Positions 15,094-18,735 of a DNA stretch of 18,735 bases are shown here, piece by piece; within the stretch, counting starts at the first letter, position 1, and the number at the start of each line of letters is the position of its first letter. The stretch is from DASQWC01 sp035640475. Its GTDB lineage: Bacteria > Actinomycetota > JAICYB01. Under the pieces are notes generated by a model. The model did no database searches. It saw only the letters and a list, made by a program, of their open reading frames with translations, and had not been told where the DNA came from. A program made the translations under genes and the position numbers. Where the stretch lies: NCBI GenBank assembly GCA_035640475.1, contig DASQWC010000131.1, positions 1 to 18,735 on the forward strand. Reading direction: 5' to 3'.

Positions 15094-15834
15094 TCAGGCG
15101 GGAATCGCTCGTTTCTGACGCGACGCGATCAGATCGTGGACGGCCTGCTCGTCTCCTGCACGCAGGAGATCGACGGGGTCGGGCCGGCCGTTCACGATCG
15201 ACTCGAAAAACTCCTTGCGATCGTCGTAGGTCGGCAAGGTTGCCTTCGCCCAGCCGCGGTAGTCGTTGAGGATCTCGGCCAGCCGCGCATACGGCTCGCC
15301 GAACTGCTCCGCGATCTCGCGCTTCATTCGCTTGGCCAGCGCGGGAGATGCGCCGGCCGTCGAGATGGCGATGGCGAGCGGACCGTGCCGGGTGATGGCC
15401 GGAAGAATGAAGTTGCACATGGGCGGCACGTCGACGACGTTCACGAGCATCGCGCGCGCTTCGCCGTCCTCATAGACACGCAGGTTCAGCGCTGTGTCAT
15501 CCGTTGCGGCAATCGCGATGAAGGCACCTTCCAGATCCGAAGATCCGGCGTAGTCACGTTGCTGCCAGTCGATCGAGCCTTCAGCGGCGAGGTCCCGCAA
15601 CGCCTTGACGGCCTTCGGCGCGATCAGGGTCACGTCGGCGTCACACGCCAGCAGTCCCTCCACCTTCTCGAGCCCCACCGGGCCCCCGCCGACGACGACG
15701 CAGCGGCGTCCGCCGAGCCGGATGCACGCGATGTAGAAGGTCGTCTGCATGAGATCTTGCACACAGGTCTGATCGCAGATCCCGCGCTTGTACTGACAGA
15801 CGCACTCTTTTCCCGCATAGGCTTGAGCCGGCAT
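15094..15834 (-). CDS. Precorrin-2 dehydrogenase / sirohydrochlorin ferrochelatase-like protein with Cys-rich N-terminus
   Basis: From ATG 15834 the protein has 246 aa. Residues from about 37 onward match the CysG N-terminal/Met8/SirC family: GRRCVVVGGGPVGLEKVEGLL is the NAD-binding Rossmann segment, VVDVPPMCNFILPA carries the conserved Asp, and ISTAGASPALAKRMKREI is the second-domain signature. These enzymes oxidise precorrin-2 to sirohydrochlorin, and some insert iron to make siroheme. The first 28 residues are unusual, with Cys11, Cys13, Cys20 and Cys24 (CVCQYKRGICDQTC). A start at ATG 15750 (MQTTFYIACIRL) would give the classical length, but the -10-like hexamer placed exactly for ATG 15834 favours the longer form. 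The frame is open further upstream only antisense to the PPOX gene. No methyltransferase or sulfite reductase gene is nearby. Confidence 0.85.
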   Translation of the reverse strand: MPAQAYAGKECVCQYKRGICDQTCVQDLMQTTFYIACIRLGGRRCVVVGGGPVGLEKVEGLLACDADVTLIAPKAVKALRDLAAEGSIDWQQRDYAGSSDLEGAFIAIAATDDTALNLRVYEDGEARAMLVNVVDVPPMCNFILPAITRHGPLAIAISTAGASPALAKRMKREIAEQFGEPYARLAEILNDYRGWAKATLPTYDDRKEFFESIVNGRPDPVDLLRAGDEQAVHDLIASRQKRAIPA

Positions 15835-15840
15835 GGGACG

Positions 15841-15846
15841 AGTGTA
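15841..15846 (-). promoter_or_regulatory. Possible -10 hexamer for a leaderless precorrin-2 dehydrogenase transcript
   Basis: On the minus strand TACACT fits TANNNT and is followed by exactly six bases before the ATG at 15834, the spacing expected when the first transcribed base is the A of the start codon. No ribosome binding site precedes this ATG, in agreement with leaderless translation. No good -35 element is visible. The hexamer ends against the ATG (15847) of the divergent PPOX gene, so that gene's own promoter must lie inside the dehydrogenase coding region. Confidence 0.4.
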
Positions 15847-16302
15847 ATGGGCATCCTCACCGACGACATGAAGCGCGTCGTCTCCGAGCAAAAGCTCGGC
15901 TTCTACGCAACCGTTTGTCCGGACGGAACGCCGAACTTGTCGCCGAAGGGCACGACGGTTGTGTGGGACGACGACCACATCGCCTTCTGCAACATCCGCT
16001 CGCCTCAGACGATCCGCAACCTCGAAGCAAATCCAGCGATCGAAATGAACATCGTCGATCCCGTCGTGCGTAAGGGTTACCGCTTCAAAGGGGTGGCTCG
16101 CATCATCCGCGAAGGCGATGTGTTCGACAAGGTCAGAACGATGTTCAGCGACGATGCTGCCGCTCGTACGAGTGCGATCGTGGTCGTGGAAATCCAAAAG
16201 GCGCAGCCGCTCACATCTCCCGCCTACGACTGGGGCACGACTGAGGACGAGCTTCGTTCGATTTACAAGCAACGCCTCGTTGAGCTATATGGTCCCTTCT
16301 AA
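15847..16302 (+). CDS. PPOX-fold (pyridoxamine 5'-phosphate oxidase family) protein
   Basis: The 151-aa protein begins MGILTDDMKRVVSEQKLGF and continues ATVCPDGTPNLSPKGTTVVW, the opening strands of the FMN- or F420-binding split beta-barrel. Later segments IRNLEANPAIEMNIVDP and GYRFKGVARII are also typical. Such small proteins bind flavin or F420 and serve as oxidases, reductases or haem-related enzymes; pyridoxamine phosphate oxidase activity itself is unlikely at this length. The frame is open far upstream but antisense to the dehydrogenase and ABC genes, so the ATG at 15847 is chosen. There is no clear ribosome binding site. CTGACA at 15793-15798 and CATAGG at 15816-15821 are a weak promoter candidate. 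Its stop overlaps the sulfatase stop by 4 bp. Confidence 0.87.
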   Translation: MGILTDDMKRVVSEQKLGFYATVCPDGTPNLSPKGTTVVWDDDHIAFCNIRSPQTIRNLEANPAIEMNIVDPVVRKGYRFKGVARIIREGDVFDKVRTMFSDDAAARTSAIVVVEIQKAQPLTSPAYDWGTTEDELRSIYKQRLVELYGPF

Positions 16303-17846
16303 AGACCGAGCCGCTCGAACTGTTCGCTCGGCGCGTCGATCTCCCTGAGCGCGTCGCGCAGCAGGTCTGCGGCAACCTTCTCGGCAGGAGTCCCCGAAAG
16401 ACTCCGGTCCTCGTTTGGATCGTCGGCAAGGTCGTACAACTCATTGCCGGAAAAGTCACCGAGCGCCCAGTACGGCAGCATGTCGCCTTCGTGGAAGGGC
16501 TGACGGATGACGGGGACCTTCGATCCCGGCATCTTGTCGAGGACGGCTCGGTCGTCGGGCGCTGGGAGCTTCATATCGTGAAAGCGCCACACCGGCATCG
16601 TCGACCAGCGATTCGACCACAGTGACAGCGGCGCGTTTGCATCCTCCGGCGCCCGCGCGTACTTGCGGTCTTCCCAGAGGAGATGCACTTCCCTGCCCCA
16701 GACGCCGGAGAGCAGCCACTCTCGCACCGAGCTTTGCTCGCCCGTGATCACCGGCACGAGCGACCGGCCGTGCGTCGTGTGCCGGTACGACGCGCCGAAG
16801 ATGTCGACGACGGTGGCGGCGAGATCCACCGACGTCGTCAGCGTATCGATCGTTCGCGGCTCGGCCCCGGGCCAGCGAATGAGCAACGGAATGAGCCCCA
16901 TCGTCTGGTAGATCGGCACCGGAGGCTTGCCCCACGTGTCCTTCTCTCCGAGGTAGTGACCATGGTCGGTCGTGACGATGACCATCGTGTCGTCCCAGTA
17001 GCCGCCGCTGTCGAGCGCGTCGAGCATGCGTCCGAACCACGCATCGATCATCGTGAGCTTGCCGCCGTATTGCGCGCGCACCTGACGCGCGCCGTCCTCG
17101 TCGAGGAGCCCGCGCGCCTTCGCGCCCCGCGTATACGGAGGCCAGATGAGATGCGGCCCTTCCCACGCCTCGTCGTACATCGAGGCGTACGGCTCGGGCG
17201 TGTCGAAGGGCTCATGTGGATCGAACTCATCGACGAACAAGAAGAAGCGGTCGTAGGTCTCCGTGTGCTCCGGAAACTCCTCGAGCGATGCGCGTCCCGA
17301 GTTCGCGGGTGCCTCCTCAGTGAGCCACCGGGACGCGGCGGTCATCGTCTTCGGACCCGGAAAGTCATCCTCCGAGCGGAACCAGCCGCGCGACGTGTCG
17401 TAGGGCAGCCACCCGCGCCCGAACGACGGAGCGCCGAGCCACGACGGATCCGGACGGGTCCGCCACGGATCGCCCTCGTGGCCGCGCACGTACTCCCACG
17501 CGAAGAACCCGGTGTGGTAGTTCTCGCCGCCGGTCTCGAACAGGTGCGGGTGATCGCTGACGAGCTTCGTTGCGATGCCTTCGCGTCGCAGCGCATCTGT
17601 GAGCGACTCTTCCCAGATCTCGATCGAGCCCCACGGCTTCCACGGGAAGTCCCAGGCGCCGCACAGCAGATCGTGGCGCGCCGGCATGCACGGCAAGGAG
17701 CCGGAGTGGTGATTGTCGAAGCGGATGGCGTCCCGAGCGAAGCGGTCGAGGTTCGGCGTGTCCCACTCGGTGCCGCCGTACGCACCGAGCGCGTGGCGAT
17801 TCAAGCTGTCGAGTAAGACAAAGACGACGTTCCGGGGCGTCTGCAC
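16299..17846 (-). CDS. Type I sulfatase (alkaline-phosphatase superfamily)
   Basis: From GTG 17846 the protein has 515 aa. The formylglycine motif CxPxR is present as Cys53-M-P-A-Arg57 in GSLPCMPARHDLL, so activity should need maturation by a formylglycine-generating enzyme; none is encoded here. Metal-site residues include Asp13 (VFVLLDSLNR) and Asp294-His295 (TTDHGHYLGEK), with Lys302 nearby. It starts directly with the first beta strand and has no signal peptide, so it is probably cytoplasmic and acts on an imported or intracellular sulfate (or phosphonate) ester. Only 2 bp separate it from the stop of the upstream P450, so the two are cotranscribed. The open frame extends upstream to 18038 but inside the P450 gene. 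Confidence 0.92.
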   Translation of the reverse strand: MQTPRNVVFVLLDSLNRHALGAYGGTEWDTPNLDRFARDAIRFDNHHSGSLPCMPARHDLLCGAWDFPWKPWGSIEIWEESLTDALRREGIATKLVSDHPHLFETGGENYHTGFFAWEYVRGHEGDPWRTRPDPSWLGAPSFGRGWLPYDTSRGWFRSEDDFPGPKTMTAASRWLTEEAPANSGRASLEEFPEHTETYDRFFLFVDEFDPHEPFDTPEPYASMYDEAWEGPHLIWPPYTRGAKARGLLDEDGARQVRAQYGGKLTMIDAWFGRMLDALDSGGYWDDTMVIVTTDHGHYLGEKDTWGKPPVPIYQTMGLIPLLIRWPGAEPRTIDTLTTSVDLAATVVDIFGASYRHTTHGRSLVPVITGEQSSVREWLLSGVWGREVHLLWEDRKYARAPEDANAPLSLWSNRWSTMPVWRFHDMKLPAPDDRAVLDKMPGSKVPVIRQPFHEGDMLPYWALGDFSGNELYDLADDPNEDRSLSGTPAEKVAADLLRDALREIDAPSEQFERLGL

Positions 17847-17848
17847 GC

Positions 17849-18735
17849 CTAGAACGTAACGGGAAGCGCCTCCAGGCCGCGCAGAATCGGTGCCGGACGC
17901 CACGTCAGGTCGTCCGTCGCGAGCGCGATGTTCGGAAGACGCCGCGCAATCGTCGTCAGCGCGATCTGCCCCTCGAGCCGCGCGAGCTGGGCGCCCAGAC
18001 AGAAATGAATGCCGGCCGAGAACGACAAGTGATGACACGGGTCCCGTGTGAGATCGAGCGTGTCGGGATCTGCGAACGCCTCGGGATCACGATTGGCCGA
18101 CGCGACGATCGTCGACACGAACTGCCCGGCCTTGACGTCGACGTCCCCGATCCGGACGTCGACTTTCGCGATGCGTCCCGTCATCTGCACGGGCGAGTCG
18201 TAGCGCAACAGCTCTTCGACGGCTTGTCGTCCGATTCCCTCCTCGGTGCGCAAGCGCTCGAATTGCTCGGGATGACGCAGCAGGGCGAGCAACCCGTTGC
18301 CGATGAGGTTCACCGTCGTCTCATGGCCGGCGACGAGCAGGAGCAAGAGCATCGCGAGCAGCTCGCCGTGCGAGAGAACGTCGCCGTCGTCCTCGACTTC
18401 CAGAAGCGCGGTGAGCAAATCGTCGCGAGGTTCGGACTTTCGCTTCGGGATGAGGTCGTTGAAGTACTGGACGAGCTGGTTGCGTCCCTCGAGCGCTCTC
18501 AGCGCAACCTGCATGTCCTCGATCGGGCCGAGCGCGAGCGCGATCTTCTGTGACGCGTCGCGGAAGAAGTCCCGGTCCTCCGCCGGGACGCCGAGCATCT
18601 CGGCGATCACCGTGATCGGCAGCGGGTACGCGAAATCGTTGATCGCTTCCATCTCGCCGCGCAGTTCGACGTCGTCCAGGAGACCGTCGACGAGCTCCTG
18701 GATCCGCGAGGTCAACCGCCGGACGTGGCGGGGGG
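17849..18735 (-). CDS. Cytochrome P450, 5' end outside window
   Basis: About 295 C-terminal codons are visible; the reading frame continues through the right edge. By comparison with the P450 at 3772-5013 roughly the first 118 residues are missing. An apparent TTG start at 18715 is internal, because PRHVRRLTSRIQELVDGLLDD is a normal P450 helix segment. Visible motifs are AGHETT in the I helix, EELLR (ExxR) and the haem loop FSAGIHFCLG, with the axial Cys codon at 17999-18001. The first glycine of the usual FGxGxHxCxG is Ser, a change seen in other bacterial P450s. It is closely related to the first P450 in the I and K helices. The sulfatase follows after 2 bp. Substrate unknown. Confidence 0.94.
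   Translation of the reverse strand, partial: PRHVRRLTSRIQELVDGLLDDVELRGEMEAINDFAYPLPITVIAEMLGVPAEDRDFFRDASQKIALALGPIEDMQVALRALEGRNQLVQYFNDLIPKRKSEPRDDLLTALLEVEDDGDVLSHGELLAMLLLLLVAGHETTVNLIGNGLLALLRHPEQFERLRTEEGIGRQAVEELLRYDSPVQMTGRIAKVDVRIGDVDVKAGQFVSTIVASANRDPEAFADPDTLDLTRDPCHHLSFSAGIHFCLGAQLARLEGQIALTTIARRLPNIALATDDLTWRPAPILRGLEALPVTF

Noticed and set aside
14686..15846. A long N-terminal extension of the PPOX protein
   Set aside because: This stretch is antisense to the ABC ATPase and the dehydrogenase; the PPOX fold begins at the ATG at 15847.
13393..16302. 4-bp overlaps of convergent stop codons (TTAA at 13393 and CTAA at 16299) as a special signal
   Set aside because: Overlapping convergent stops sharing a TA are common in compact genomes and need no special explanation.
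17847..18038. A 64-residue N-terminal extension of the sulfatase
   Set aside because: It overlaps the P450 coding sequence including the haem loop and is low-complexity; the sulfatase fold starts right after the GTG at 17846.
18713..18715. TTG as the start of the right-end P450
   Set aside because: The frame continues upstream with normal P450 helix sequence to the window edge, so the gene is simply cut by the edge.

Overview
The window is 18.7 kb of dense, high-GC bacterial coding DNA with no tRNA, rRNA, CRISPR array, transposase or phage gene that I could see. The organism is probably a member of the Actinomycetota, perhaps an uncultured soil lineage. This is inferred from the GC-rich third positions, frequent GTG starts, a mycothiol-type maleylpyruvate isomerase (DinB fold) protein, several P450s and starts that look leaderless. 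Nearly every base is coding. The longest gaps are about 50 to 80 bp and no stretch over 300 bases lacks a gene.

Layout: (1) 1-714, minus strand: nitroreductase followed by the N-terminus of a GT4 glycosyltransferase. (2) 715-2814, plus: amidase-signature hydrolase, then the maleylpyruvate-isomerase/DinB-like protein. (3) 2817-2880: a tandem 30-bp repeat with a hairpin core, between converging genes. (4) 2864-3694, minus: crotonase, diverging from (5) 3772-9553, plus: P450, two-domain VOC protein, variant Fpg/Nei glycosylase, a third copy of the repeat, short AlkA, ABC1/UbiB kinase and a second VOC protein. The genes within each half are overlapping or abutting. (6) 9538-12402, minus: an MFS transporter with an unusual C-terminal extension, then TerC. 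(7) 12449-13396, plus: aldo/keto reductase. (8) 13393-15834, minus: precorrin-2 dehydrogenase-like protein with a Cys-rich N-terminus, then a two-gene ABC exporter. (9) 15847-16302, plus: PPOX-fold flavoprotein. (10) 16299-18735, minus: a second P450 (cut by the window edge), then a sulfatase.

Functionally this looks like a mixed region of oxidative and hydrolytic small-molecule metabolism (P450s, nitroreductase, amidase, crotonase, AKR, sulfatase, VOC proteins) with base-excision repair and export genes among it. I see no single pathway that uses them all, and no regulator gene lies in the window.

The most distinctive signals are the dispersed hairpin repeat, whose core stem is conserved while its loop varies and which supplies the stop codon of the crotonase; the four-cysteine N-terminal extension on the siroheme-type dehydrogenase, supported by a leaderless-type promoter; the MFS transporter carrying two extra membrane helices around a soluble domain; and the Fpg-like glycosylase lacking two usually conserved DNA-contacting residues. 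I did not find a clearly new multi-gene defence or mobile system.
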